Assembly (NCBI GenBank): GCA_019634385.1 | Contig: JAHQVK010000179.1 | Coordinates: 1 to 48,075, forward strand | Source of the DNA: Myxococcales bacterium | Lineage (GTDB): Bacteria; Myxococcota; Kuafuiibacteriia; Kuafuiibacteriales; Kuafuiibacteriaceae | Direction: 5' to 3' | Length of the DNA stretch: 48,075 nt | Shown here: piece by piece, positions 27,488 to 35,768 of the stretch | How the letters are laid out: each line of letters starts with the position of its first letter | Position numbering within the stretch: the first letter of the stretch is position 1 | Notes under the pieces: generated by a model | The model's database searches: none | What the model saw: only the letters and a program-made list of their open reading frames with translations | Told to the model about the DNA's origin: nothing | Position numbers and translations under genes: made by a program

Positions 27488-27667
27488 GGACGTGTCTTCA
27501 AACTCCGCCCGCGGAGATGACGCTGAAGCCACCGCTTGTTAACGGTCGGCCCCGGAGGGAGGGTACGGGATGCACCGGGCCGAGGGACCCGAGGGGGGGC
27601 GAAGCCACCGACCCCTCATAAATGTGGGATACAAGTCAGAACGCGGTCCGGAGTTTGAAGACACGCC
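27488..27667. repeat. Inverted pair of the second dispersed repeat family
   Basis: GGACGTGTCTTCAAACTCCG at 27488 is the inverse of GGAGTTTGAAGACACGCC at 27650-27667, with ~135 bp of G-rich DNA between (GGAGGGAGGGTACGGG, CCCGAGGGGGGGCG). The right arm continues into the 32-bp sequence also found at 7803-7834. This suggests a ~180-bp element with terminal inverted repeats. The interval 27485-27846 has no gene. Confidence 0.55.
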
Positions 27668-27726
27668 ATAAACTCGGACAAAGTCCTCGCCCCGGCTGAA
27701 GCTCCTGTGAGTTACGGTAACCCTCT

Positions 27727-27771
27727 TACAGCAGAAATTACTTGGGTTGGACCCAAGTTATTTCTGCTGCA
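27727..27771. mobile_element. 45-bp minimal palindrome made of the miniature element's terminal repeats
   Basis: TACAGCAGAAATTACTTGGG, a TT-GG centre, then CCCAAGTTATTTCTGCTG. The arms match at 19 of 21 positions. The ends are those of the 110-bp family, but the interior hairpins are absent. Confidence 0.75.
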
Positions 27772-27846
27772 TAACCGCTCAGCGCCGCAAAACCGTGCTT
27801 AACCGCCGGCTCTTCGGTTCAAGACAACCAATTTTCCTATGATCCT

Positions 27847-30111
27847 TCACGCCGATTCGATACGCACAAGCTCGCCCGCAATATCAGTGTATGGCGTCAC
27901 TACCATTACCTGGGTCAAGCTCGATAGATGCTCGTAAGTCTCCAGTAACGCCTCACGCTGGGGCTTAGAAACCTTTAGCATCGAATCCTCCATCACCACA
28001 GGAACAGAACGCACCGCAAGAATCTGTTCCAGCAATGCGAGCCGAAGACCGGTGTCAACCTGGTCCAATAGCTCCCCATCAAGATCGGCATAGTTGGTCT
28101 TTCCCCGTTTACCGTTAAGAACCATCTGATTGTCACGAAGAGAGACCTGGTCCAATTGGCCATCGGTCAACCTTTGGATATAGTAACCAACCCGAGCTTC
28201 GGTTGTACTCCCCGCAACAGTCTCAACGTTTTGCCCTAAAAGAGCTGCCGCTCGTTGAATCAGGGCATGGGGACGACTCGCCTCTGCCGCCGTGCCCAAG
28301 CTCCCGCCTGATGGATATTCAGTATATGTAGCCCCCTCGGCCGAGCTCGAATCATACTCATCAGCACTGCACCACAAGCCTCCAGAAAGCGACGCAGAGG
28401 TCATTACATACCCATCTATATTGTCAACACCGGCTGTATCTAAGCCAGAAATAGTTTGGTCGTTACCACCTTCACTATCATCATCGTCGTCGTCATCAAA
28501 ATTAGGTATCGCCCCACCCAATACGGACGCAGGTCGTACCAGGCTCGGAATGTCAGTTATATCTTTAATAATGGGTAGATTGTCCGGATCATTATCTTCT
28601 TCTAGAGGCGTCAGTCGGCGAGAAAAGATTTCTTGTTCCAGCGGCTTCAACCGGTGCTCAATACTATCTAGGGATGCTGTGCTCGTTTCTTCATCGAGCA
28701 CAGCTTCGCACTCTGCTCGTCGTACGGCAATTCGTCGTAAGACCGCCTCCGCTCGTCGTCCGTGGTGACCGATCTGTCCGTCTAACTGAGATGCAAGTCG
28801 CTCTCTCTCCACAACCATTTCTTCGTAGGCTTGGAGTTGATCCGCTAGCTGTGAGGTATCATTGATCCCCAATCGATCCAGGAGCCCACGTACCGCCGCT
28901 GTATCTAATACATACTGGCGCTCAAGCCGCACCAGATGATCCTCCATATCAGTAGTTTTAGCGAGCTTTTGGATCTTCCCCTCCCGTTCCTTCAAATCCT
29001 GATACATCAACCCGCCAACAGCAGCACCCATGAGAAACTGGATGAACGCCAACCACGGTGTTTGCAGCCACAAGATTAGGCTCCACCACAAAATGGTCGC
29101 AATAATACCCACAACCACCATCGGGAAGTACCAAGATCGGATACGCTCGGTTGTTGTATCCACCACCGCATAAACGCGCATGAGATCACGCTCTATGCTC
29201 GCTCGCTTTCCCTTGTACTCCGACTCTACCGCCAAATGTCGTAACCAGCGTTCACGGAACCCCACGGGGAGAGCAGCCATAAGCGGCTGGGCCTGAAGCC
29301 CAGCTTCAGTTTGCTTCAGACGCTCCTGAAGCTTGACCATCTCGATATGACTAGCCCGAGCCTCCCTCGTTTTTTCGTCCAGCGCCGCCAAGGTTCTCCG
29401 TGCTCGAGCAAACCGACGCGCTCTGCGACGTTCTTGACGAAGCTCATGGTGCCAATTCAGGAGACTCTGATCCGACAACTCACTCACGCCGGAGACAACT
29501 TCATAGCTCGCCGCTTCGTCGTGGGACAACGCAGTGCTCACCACGGCAGCATTCGTGCGCCCACCAGTGCCATTCAACCGGGACCGGTGCCCATCCATCG
29601 GCCGAGACAAGCCCGGTCCAGAGGGAACCAGAGGCATCCGTCTCACTCCTGAGCGCACCCGGCGGTACCCTCCGCGAGAAGGTAGAGCATCATGGGAAAA
29701 GACAAAGAGCGCTTCATAATCGGCATCGTACGGAAGCTCCAATTTTACCCTCAGGAAGCGACGTATTTCATCCGTATTCGATGAAATCACTGCCGGCTGA
29801 GCTTCCGGAGAGGGAAGATGTAGGAGCCGACATTCACCAGTCCGTAATTCTCGAAGCACTCGATAGTGATTTTGATCCCGATCCGCGAGCGTTATGATCG
29901 TACGTGATCGAGAAGATGAAGAGTTCACTAGAGAACGACAGAGGTCTGTACGATCCGGATTCGGTAGCAACGCACAGAACAACAGGTCGAAAAACGCTTG
30001 TCGCTGCGATCCACTAGCTAGCCGGACCAGATCAAGCTGACCCTGAAAACCAAAGTACGTTCGGTCAGGAAAATGCCGGAGCCCTTCTGCGGCAAGCTGG
30101 ACAATGCGCAT
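27847..30111 (-). CDS. YhaN/Rad50-like coiled-coil membrane protein with degenerate ATPase motifs
   Basis: 754 residues. The N-terminal part has the layout of an SMC/Rad50/YhaN ATPase head, but the Walker A position reads LASGSQRQAFFDLL (~31-44), without GxxxxGK(S/T). Coiled coil (~215-320 and ~375-500) is interrupted by two membrane helices (~329-348 and ~352-370), as in YhaN-type proteins. Seven Asp (539-545) begin a low-complexity linker. The C-terminal head has LDGELLDQVDTGLRLAL where LSGGxxDQ is usual, VPVVMEDSM for Walker B, and VTPYTD where an H-loop His is expected. It is probably a non-hydrolysing structural relative. It follows rplS by 95 bp on the same strand and may be at the end of that operon. 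Confidence 0.7.
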   Translation of the reverse strand: MRIVQLAAEGLRHFPDRTYFGFQGQLDLVRLASGSQRQAFFDLLFCALLPNPDRTDLCRSLVNSSSSRSRTIITLADRDQNHYRVLRELRTGECRLLHLPSPEAQPAVISSNTDEIRRFLRVKLELPYDADYEALFVFSHDALPSRGGYRRVRSGVRRMPLVPSGPGLSRPMDGHRSRLNGTGGRTNAAVVSTALSHDEAASYEVVSGVSELSDQSLLNWHHELRQERRRARRFARARRTLAALDEKTREARASHIEMVKLQERLKQTEAGLQAQPLMAALPVGFRERWLRHLAVESEYKGKRASIERDLMRVYAVVDTTTERIRSWYFPMVVVGIIATILWWSLILWLQTPWLAFIQFLMGAAVGGLMYQDLKEREGKIQKLAKTTDMEDHLVRLERQYVLDTAAVRGLLDRLGINDTSQLADQLQAYEEMVVERERLASQLDGQIGHHGRRAEAVLRRIAVRRAECEAVLDEETSTASLDSIEHRLKPLEQEIFSRRLTPLEEDNDPDNLPIIKDITDIPSLVRPASVLGGAIPNFDDDDDDDSEGGNDQTISGLDTAGVDNIDGYVMTSASLSGGLWCSADEYDSSSAEGATYTEYPSGGSLGTAAEASRPHALIQRAAALLGQNVETVAGSTTEARVGYYIQRLTDGQLDQVSLRDNQMVLNGKRGKTNYADLDGELLDQVDTGLRLALLEQILAVRSVPVVMEDSMLKVSKPQREALLETYEHLSSLTQVMVVTPYTDIAGELVRIESA

Positions 30112-30206
30112 CCTACTAGAGTGTGACTCCCACTGCGCTTAGGGGCAACGACCGATACAGATAAGTCGCACCCAACATACAAGAAAAATGTCCAATGAAC
30201 AGTGCA

Positions 30207-30608
30207 CTAGGCGACTGTTTCGGTTTTGGCTTTCTTACGTTGTTTGGTGGAGGGGGGGCGCCGATCGGTTCGTTCCTTGATACGAGCCGCCTTACCGGAA
30301 AGATTACGCAAATAATATAGCTTGGCCCGTCGGATCTGACCGTGGGACTTCACCTCAATCTTATTCACAGTCGGTGAAGACAACGGGAAAACACGCTCTA
30401 CACCCACGGAATGAGACACTTTACGCACGGTAATAGACGCTCGGTTCCCGCCCTTTTTATACGCGATGATAATGCCTTCAAAAATCTGAACCCGCTCACG
30501 CGTTCCTTCGCGAATTTTGGTGTGCACACGTACCGTATCCCCAACCCGGAGGGCAGGTAGGTCGGACCGGACATAGGGGGACTCAACGTCGTCAATTACG
30601 GTATTCAT
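30207..30608 (-). CDS. rplS: 50S ribosomal protein L19
   Basis: 133 residues from ATG 30608; the frame extends upstream to 30665 without homology. [43 protein letters not shown] and [21 protein letters not shown] are diagnostic of L19, which lies at the 30S-50S interface. The C-terminal Lys/Arg tail is slightly longer than usual. It follows trmD, as in the common rpsP-rimM-trmD-rplS order. Confidence 0.97.
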   Translation of the reverse strand: MNTVIDDVESPYVRSDLPALRVGDTVRVHTKIREGTRERVQIFEGIIIAYKKGGNRASITVRKVSHSVGVERVFPLSSPTVNKIEVKSHGQIRRAKLYYLRNLSGKAARIKERTDRRPPSTKQRKKAKTETVA

Positions 30609-30738
30609 AGTTTCAGTTCCTAGCGTGGGTGATGTTAGAGCTCGGGCTTCTCGCTCCGCAGACAAATATCGTCAAGTGAAAACGCAGAAATTCCGGGCCA
30701 TATGGCCCCCAGGGACACCGTTCACCTGAGAATAGGAT

Positions 30739-31854
30739 TCACCGCTCCCCACAAATGCGATCCAACAGAACCGCAACCTTTTCCGGTCCCTGGAGCGAAG
30801 CTTTTGACCAGAGCCGTGGCGGGGGCATGACTCTAAGTTCGTGACCTCGATCCTCCACCAAAATATCCGGCAAGTCGATCTCCAAGCTCACCGGGCGACC
30901 CCGTTGCAGCTCTTTTCGAACCATCTTGGGTGCGATGACCGGTGCCAACGGCCGCTGGTCAACAAGCACTCGCAAGGTATCCGGAGAGAAACGGTCTGTA
31001 GAAAATCCTGAAGCCGGATCCACGACCACACATCGGCCATGGTCAACACCGTAGGCTTCCGCTACCGCCTCAACCCTAGTTGCCTCCTCCCCACTCAGTA
31101 GCCCCACAGTCAGATGGAATTCCACCTTGGACAGTAGGCTTTCAAAGTCTTCCCCTTCAGCGACAATAACCCCTTCCAGTAGGTCTGGGCGCCGCTCTCG
31201 AGTGCGCCGATGTTGCATTGCACTCCGCCATGCTCGAATCCGGGCGTGGTTACCGCTGAGCAGCACCTCAGGGACCGTGGACTGATCGTATGTTTCTGGG
31301 CGTGTATACTGCGGATACTCCAACAACCCATCCGCAAAACTATCTCCGGCTGCAGAAAGCTCGTTGCCCAAAGTCCCCGGAAGCAAACGTACAATCCCGT
31401 CGATGATGGTCGAAGCGCCATACTCACCTCCGGTAAGCACAAAGTCTCCCAGTGAAATTTCTTCATCCACCTGAAGACGTACCCGCTCATCAAACCCCTC
31501 GTATCGACCGCAGACCAAAGTCAAATGATGGGAACGCCCCCAACGCTGGAGATCCTCCTGGTTCAAAGGCTGTCCTTGAGGGGTAAGCATCACCACCGGG
31601 CCCGGGCCTCGGCTTCGAGCCACATGAATGGCCTGCGCCAATGGCCCCACCTTCATCACCATCCCCGCTCCTCCGCCGTATGGCGCATCATCCACCGTGC
31701 GGTGACGATCGGAGGCGAATTGACGAGGGTTGATATATCGGACTTCTACCCCCTGCTCCCGAACAACTCGTCCCACCAAGCCCGTAGTCAGCGGCCCAAA
31801 AAAAAATTCAGGAAATAGGGTAATAAGATCAAACTGATAGGAAGTGCCAGTCAC
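30739..31854 (-). CDS. trmD: tRNA (guanine37-N1)-methyltransferase with ~130-residue C-terminal extension
   Basis: 371 residues from a GTG that overlaps the rimM stop (GTGA). Residues 1-~240 are a complete TrmD: FDLITLFPEFF, DDAPYGGGAGMVMK, CGRYEGFDERV, ISLGDFVLTGGE and LLSGNHARIRAWR give the SPOUT knot and SAM pocket that methylate G37 of tRNAs read with G36. TrmD is usually 230-260 residues; here a further ~130 follow (HLTVGLLSGEEATRVEAVAEAYGV to the end). The extension faintly resembles the start of the SAM-dependent RNA methyltransferase often encoded after trmD in related bacteria (LVHYP..AxTYGV..VV), suggesting a fusion that has since degenerated; this is an inference. Confidence 0.95.
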   Translation of the reverse strand: MTGTSYQFDLITLFPEFFFGPLTTGLVGRVVREQGVEVRYINPRQFASDRHRTVDDAPYGGGAGMVMKVGPLAQAIHVARSRGPGPVVMLTPQGQPLNQEDLQRWGRSHHLTLVCGRYEGFDERVRLQVDEEISLGDFVLTGGEYGASTIIDGIVRLLPGTLGNELSAAGDSFADGLLEYPQYTRPETYDQSTVPEVLLSGNHARIRAWRSAMQHRRTRERRPDLLEGVIVAEGEDFESLLSKVEFHLTVGLLSGEEATRVEAVAEAYGVDHGRCVVVDPASGFSTDRFSPDTLRVLVDQRPLAPVIAPKMVRKELQRGRPVSLEIDLPDILVEDRGHELRVMPPPRLWSKASLQGPEKVAVLLDRICGER

Positions 31855-32420
31855 CGATTGGCCTCAAACAAGCCGGGCAGAGGCAGCACTGTTACCGAGC
31901 GCCGCCCTTCAGCATCACATCCGATTTCCACCACAATATCCGGCACCACCGGTACCAACGCCTGGCCCCCCTCAAGCAAGTCGATCTCTAGAAGAGCCTG
32001 TGCGCCATTGTCCGTAATCCTGCGGACCATTCCCAGGTGCTGTCCCGACTCAGCGTGCAGCACGCGAGCATCAAAACACTGGTCTACATCGTCGTGAAGT
32101 TCAGGCACCAGAGTTCCAGGGTCCACATCCACGTAGGCTCCGACCAATCGGTCCGCCGCAGTTCGGTCTTCACACGCAGCGATACGGAGCACAGCCCTCA
32201 GGGGATCTATCCACCGAACGTGGGTCACCTCCATGGGCTGGATAGTCTCGTCAGCGTATTCTAGCTCAACAGAGAGTCGTCGGCGCAAACGGCGCCAACG
32301 ACAATACTCGGACTGAAGCGCTAGTTCACGTCGACGGAAGAACTGAACCAGTACTTCTCCCCCGAGTCCGTGGCTACGGGATACACGACCGATCCGATAT
32401 GCGAAATCTACGTCACTCAA
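31851..32420 (-). CDS. rimM: 16S rRNA processing protein RimM
   Basis: 189 residues from a TTG overlapping the khpA stop by 8 bp. The N-terminal RimM domain (YRIGRVSRSHGLGGEVLVQFF) and the C-terminal PRC-barrel part (DARVLHAESGQHLGMVRRITDNGAQALLEID, ALVPVVPDIVVEI) are both present. RimM binds S19 and assists maturation of the 30S head. Its length agrees with the family. It lies in the ribosomal operon between khpA and trmD with overlaps on both sides. Confidence 0.93.
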   Translation of the reverse strand: MSDVDFAYRIGRVSRSHGLGGEVLVQFFRRRELALQSEYCRWRRLRRRLSVELEYADETIQPMEVTHVRWIDPLRAVLRIAACEDRTAADRLVGAYVDVDPGTLVPELHDDVDQCFDARVLHAESGQHLGMVRRITDNGAQALLEIDLLEGGQALVPVVPDIVVEIGCDAEGRRSVTVLPLPGLFEANR

Positions 32421-32643
32421 TAATCTCGAGGTTCGAACGCTTGTTGAGTTTAAAAGCCGCCGCAGACAACATGGTTCGCATCGCTTTCGCTGTGCGCCCT
32501 TTTTTGCCGATCACTTTGCCTAAGTCGGTCTTAGCCACCTTAAGCTTCACAATGGAAGCTTCCTCGTCACCAAACTCGGACACCTCCACCTCCTCGGGCG
32601 CATCAACAAGCGCCTTTGCAATATAATCGACCAGATCTTTCAT
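32413..32643 (-). CDS. khpA: KH-domain RNA-binding protein KhpA
   Basis: 76 residues from ATG 32643 (the frame is open further upstream but lies over rpsP). MKDLVDYIAKALVDAPEEVEV starts the family, and the KH loop VIGKKGRTAKAMRTMLSAAAFK follows with the GxxG element GKKG. KhpA binds RNA, often with KhpB, and affects cell elongation and small-RNA function in some bacteria. It lies between rpsP (16-bp gap) and rimM, its usual place. Confidence 0.95.
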   Translation of the reverse strand: MKDLVDYIAKALVDAPEEVEVSEFGDEEASIVKLKVAKTDLGKVIGKKGRTAKAMRTMLSAAAFKLNKRSNLEIIE

Positions 32644-32659
32644 ATTTAGCGCCCACCAA

Positions 32660-33109
32660 TTAGGCGTCAGCCGCGGAGGTATCTGCTTCTTTTTTGGTTT
32701 CAGGCTTAGCGGCCGCCGGCTCCGCTTTAGCCTCCCCCTTGGATTTTGCGTTACTCTTTGGACCAGCCCCTTTGCCACCAGCCCCTTTACCGCCTGAGCC
32801 CTTGGTTCGAGACTCCTCAACTTTTGGTGCCGGAGGCGGGGGTGCAGGACGCACCTTAGCCACTGGCTCTTGGTTCCCATAGCGACGCGCCTTTTTAATC
32901 AGGGCACCCGCCGTTTCTGTGGTTTGAGCACCAACCGATAGCCAGTGGTCTATTCGGTCCTGTTTCAGGACAAGAATGTCCCGAGAAGGCATGTAATAGC
33001 CAAGGTTTTCGATGAATCGACCGTCTCGTCGTGCGCGACGGTCTGCCGCCACGAGGTGATAGACGGGGCGCTTTTTGGAGCCAGCGCGCGCAAGCCTGAG
33101 CATCAGCAT
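32660..33109 (-). CDS. rpsP: 30S ribosomal protein S16 with long low-complexity tail
   Basis: 149 residues. Residues 1-~85 are S16 (LRLARAGSKKRPVYHLVAADRRARRDGRFIENLGYY, then VLKQDRIDHWLSVGAQTTETAGALIKKA). S16 is usually 80-90 residues; here ~65 Lys/Ala/Pro/Gly-rich residues follow (APPPPAPK, KGSGGKGAGGKGAG, AEPAAAKPETKKEAD), probably disordered. Comparable tails occur in some Bacteroidetes S16 proteins. It starts the ribosomal block 77 bp after rseP. M3 at 33103 is an alternative start. Confidence 0.95.
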   Translation of the reverse strand: MLMLRLARAGSKKRPVYHLVAADRRARRDGRFIENLGYYMPSRDILVLKQDRIDHWLSVGAQTTETAGALIKKARRYGNQEPVAKVRPAPPPPAPKVEESRTKGSGGKGAGGKGAGPKSNAKSKGEAKAEPAAAKPETKKEADTSAADA

Positions 33110-33186
33110 CGTTCTAAAGTCCTAAGCAGCTTTCGACTACTTCGGAGGCGGTGGGTCTTCGTTCTTGAGGCATCGTTTGTCAACCC

Positions 33187-34218
33187 TCAGCGAGCTAGGT
33201 CAAACCAAGAGACCACCACCATCAGACTGAGAAGCACCAGGAATCCAAATCCATGGACAACCGCTTCTAGCCGTGGTTCGATCTCCTTTCTACGAACTGC
33301 TCCTACCATCAAGAACACCAGTCGACCCCCATCCAAAGCAGGGATCGGAAGCAAGTTAAAGAAGCCCAGCATGATCGAAAGCTGCGCAACCCAACGGTAC
33401 GCCCCCTCTGTCGAGCGTTGAACCTGAGAGGACAGGCCTCTGATCATACCTACCGGGCCACTGACCGACACCTCGGACGGCGTACTCACCAAGGCCACTA
33501 AACCCAAGAGAAGTTGTCTCGACGTTTGAACAAGATCGGTCCCCGCTCGGGTGATCGACTCCCCGAGCCCATACCGCACGGGCACGGTCTCTGCTGGACC
33601 AAACTCGATGCCAATACGCCACACTCCGCCCGAGTCTTGCGGGGTGACGGGCACGGTCAGTTGTTCTTCACCACGCTGAATCACCAAGGGAATTTCGTTC
33701 CCCTCCGCAAGAGCGATCGTCTGAGAGAGATCCCGATAGTCATCAAAGACGATTCCCTCGACCCCGACAATCCGGTCCTTGGATTGAAGACCAGCCGCTG
33801 CCGCTCCACTGTCCTCTCTGACATTTAGCACCTCAAAGGGCGGACGGGGTTCCACGGCGAAGCCCACATAAAAAGCAACCAGCATGACAAATGCGAGCAG
33901 GTAGTTTGCCAACGGGCCGGCTAGAATCGCTGCCGCTCGGAGATGCCGTGGGCGATTAATAAAGCTCGATGGCTGACTAATATCCGTCCCATCTTCCGGG
34001 TGCATTCCATCGATTTGGACGTAGCCTCCAAGCGGAATCACACCGACTTGAAACTGGGTGTCACCATGCTTCACCCGATAGATGGGTGGCCCAAAGCCGA
34101 CGGAGAACCGACTCACAATCATGCCTCCCCAGCGAGCAGCTAAAAAATGCCCACCCTCATGAACAATCACGAGGAGACCGAGGGCCAGCACAGCAACCAC
34201 CATCGAAGCCAAATCCAT
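33187..34218 (-). CDS. rseP: Site-2 intramembrane zinc metalloprotease RseP
   Basis: 343 residues. HEGGH (20-24) in the first membrane helix and NLLPIPALDGGRLVF near the C-terminus give the zinc site of site-2 proteases. A single PDZ domain lies between (VREDSGAAAAGLQSKDRIVGV), whereas E. coli RseP has two. It has about four membrane helices. Such proteases cleave anti-sigma factors and remnant signal peptides in the inner membrane. It is divergent from the LolC/E-like gene and upstream of rpsP on the same strand; often it sits with dxr and bamA, which are not here. Confidence 0.94.
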   Translation of the reverse strand: MDLASMVVAVLALGLLVIVHEGGHFLAARWGGMIVSRFSVGFGPPIYRVKHGDTQFQVGVIPLGGYVQIDGMHPEDGTDISQPSSFINRPRHLRAAAILAGPLANYLLAFVMLVAFYVGFAVEPRPPFEVLNVREDSGAAAAGLQSKDRIVGVEGIVFDDYRDLSQTIALAEGNEIPLVIQRGEEQLTVPVTPQDSGGVWRIGIEFGPAETVPVRYGLGESITRAGTDLVQTSRQLLLGLVALVSTPSEVSVSGPVGMIRGLSSQVQRSTEGAYRWVAQLSIMLGFFNLLPIPALDGGRLVFLMVGAVRRKEIEPRLEAVVHGFGFLVLLSLMVVVSWFDLAR

Positions 34219-34381
34219 AGAGGAGGCATCGACACCATGGCGCTATCAGTCAAGCTGGGTACCACCTCGAAGCCATTGAGCACCGGCCCGGTGTTTACGC
34301 AGCCCATCCCCTGGGGTTATGCCCCCTCTGCTCATGGCCAAATCGTACGAGCGTCGCTCTGTTGGTGCCTGGTTTCCCAGC

Positions 34382-35644
34382 ATGCCCTTTGAATGGTTGG
34401 TGGCCCTTCGTTACCTCGGGGCCAAGAGAAAGGCCGGCGTCTCAGTAACTGGCGTTCTCACCGTTTCCGGAGTCGCTTTAGGCGTATGGGCGCTCACCGT
34501 GGTCACGTCAGTATGGAACGGCTTTGAAGCAGAATTTCTTCAGAAACTGCTCGGTATCAACGCCCATGCAATGGTGACACCCCAGTTTGACATCCTCCGC
34601 AAGCACAAGCCCATCATGAAGCGGCTGCTCCAGCACGATGAGGTTATTGACGCAGTACCATTTATCTACACGGAAGCCATCATTCAAAGCCCCCAAGGGG
34701 TCAAGGGGGTGATGATCAAAGGTATCGATCCCAAGGCCGCCCTGCGACTACCTCTGGCCGATTACGTTGGTAAAAAAGCTCGGCCGATTTTCTCCACCCT
34801 CGAAGCTCGCTCTTCCGCCACCGCTTCTCCAAACGACCTGCCCGGGATCATCATCGGCAGTGAGCTCCAAAAGACCCTGCATGTTAAGCCAGGTGATAAA
34901 ATCAGCGTAATTTCCCCGTACGGGGGGCACGAGAGCGAAGCCCGGACGGCCGCCTTTGAGGTTCTTGGGACCTTTCATTCGGGGATGTTTGAGTTCGATG
35001 CTCGTATGGTGTTTGTGGCCCTCAAACAGGCCCAAAAATTTCTCCGACTGCACCACGCCGTCATGGGCTTAGAAGTTTGGACCCGGGATCCATTTTCCTC
35101 TGGGGAGGTACTTAGCAGGGCGATCAAAACCCTCGACCCCGATAATGCTTACGCATTTAAGGTCCTCGATTGGTCCAAAGCTAACGAGGGTATTTTCGGG
35201 GCATTCCACACCCAAAAATTAATGATCAGCCTGTTTCTGTTTTTTATTGTGGTGGTGGCTGCCTTTAACATCATGGCTACTCTTATTCTCCTGATCATCG
35301 AGAAAGGTCGGGAGATTGCGGTGCTGAAATCCATCGGTGCCTCTCCTCGGTCCATTTTGCTTATCTTTGTTGTTGATGGGCAATTGGTTGGCCTATTGGG
35401 TTGTCTTACCGGGGTTATACTAGGACTGATCACCTGTACAATACTTGAGCAGCACGGTCTAAAAATGGATCCAAGGGTCTATTTTCTTGAGCAATTCCCG
35501 ATCATCGTCAAACCGAAGGAAATTGCATTGGTGATCTTCGGAGCCATGGTCTTAGCAACCTTAGCCACCACGTTCCCGGCCCTCCGTGCCGCCCAAACCC
35601 TACCGGTAGAAGGATTGACCCGACGAGCGGCCCGACGAAGCTGA
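34382..35644 (+). CDS. Lipoprotein-releasing ABC transporter permease (LolC/LolE-type)
   Basis: 420 residues from ATG 34382, which begins the family-like PFEWLVALRYLGAKRKAGVS; an upstream frame start at 34319 adds 21 unlikely residues. One N-terminal helix (GVLTVSGVALGVWALTVVTSV), a periplasmic domain of ~200 residues, and three C-terminal helices of FtsX type (LFLFFIVVVAAFNIMATLILLI, IFVVDGQLVGLLG, LVIFGAMVLATLATTFPAL) match LolC/LolE. The complex extracts lipoproteins from the inner membrane for LolA. The partner ATPase LolD is not adjacent. The predicted lipoproteins in this window would be clients. Confidence 0.9.
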   Translation: MPFEWLVALRYLGAKRKAGVSVTGVLTVSGVALGVWALTVVTSVWNGFEAEFLQKLLGINAHAMVTPQFDILRKHKPIMKRLLQHDEVIDAVPFIYTEAIIQSPQGVKGVMIKGIDPKAALRLPLADYVGKKARPIFSTLEARSSATASPNDLPGIIIGSELQKTLHVKPGDKISVISPYGGHESEARTAAFEVLGTFHSGMFEFDARMVFVALKQAQKFLRLHHAVMGLEVWTRDPFSSGEVLSRAIKTLDPDNAYAFKVLDWSKANEGIFGAFHTQKLMISLFLFFIVVVAAFNIMATLILLIIEKGREIAVLKSIGASPRSILLIFVVDGQLVGLLGCLTGVILGLITCTILEQHGLKMDPRVYFLEQFPIIVKPKEIALVIFGAMVLATLATTFPALRAAQTLPVEGLTRRAARRS

Positions 35645-35768
35645 CCAACACTCAAACGATCCCGTGTCGCAAATACTGCAACTTTCCTCTATAAAGCCAC
35701 CAATTTAAGACAGTTAAGTGCTTGGACAATTTCATTGCGCGGGGTATTTCATCTACGGGGGGTGATCC

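Noticed and set aside
30609-30665. N-terminal extension of L19
   Set aside because: The extra 19 residues lack homology, and the ATG at 30608 matches the usual L19 start.
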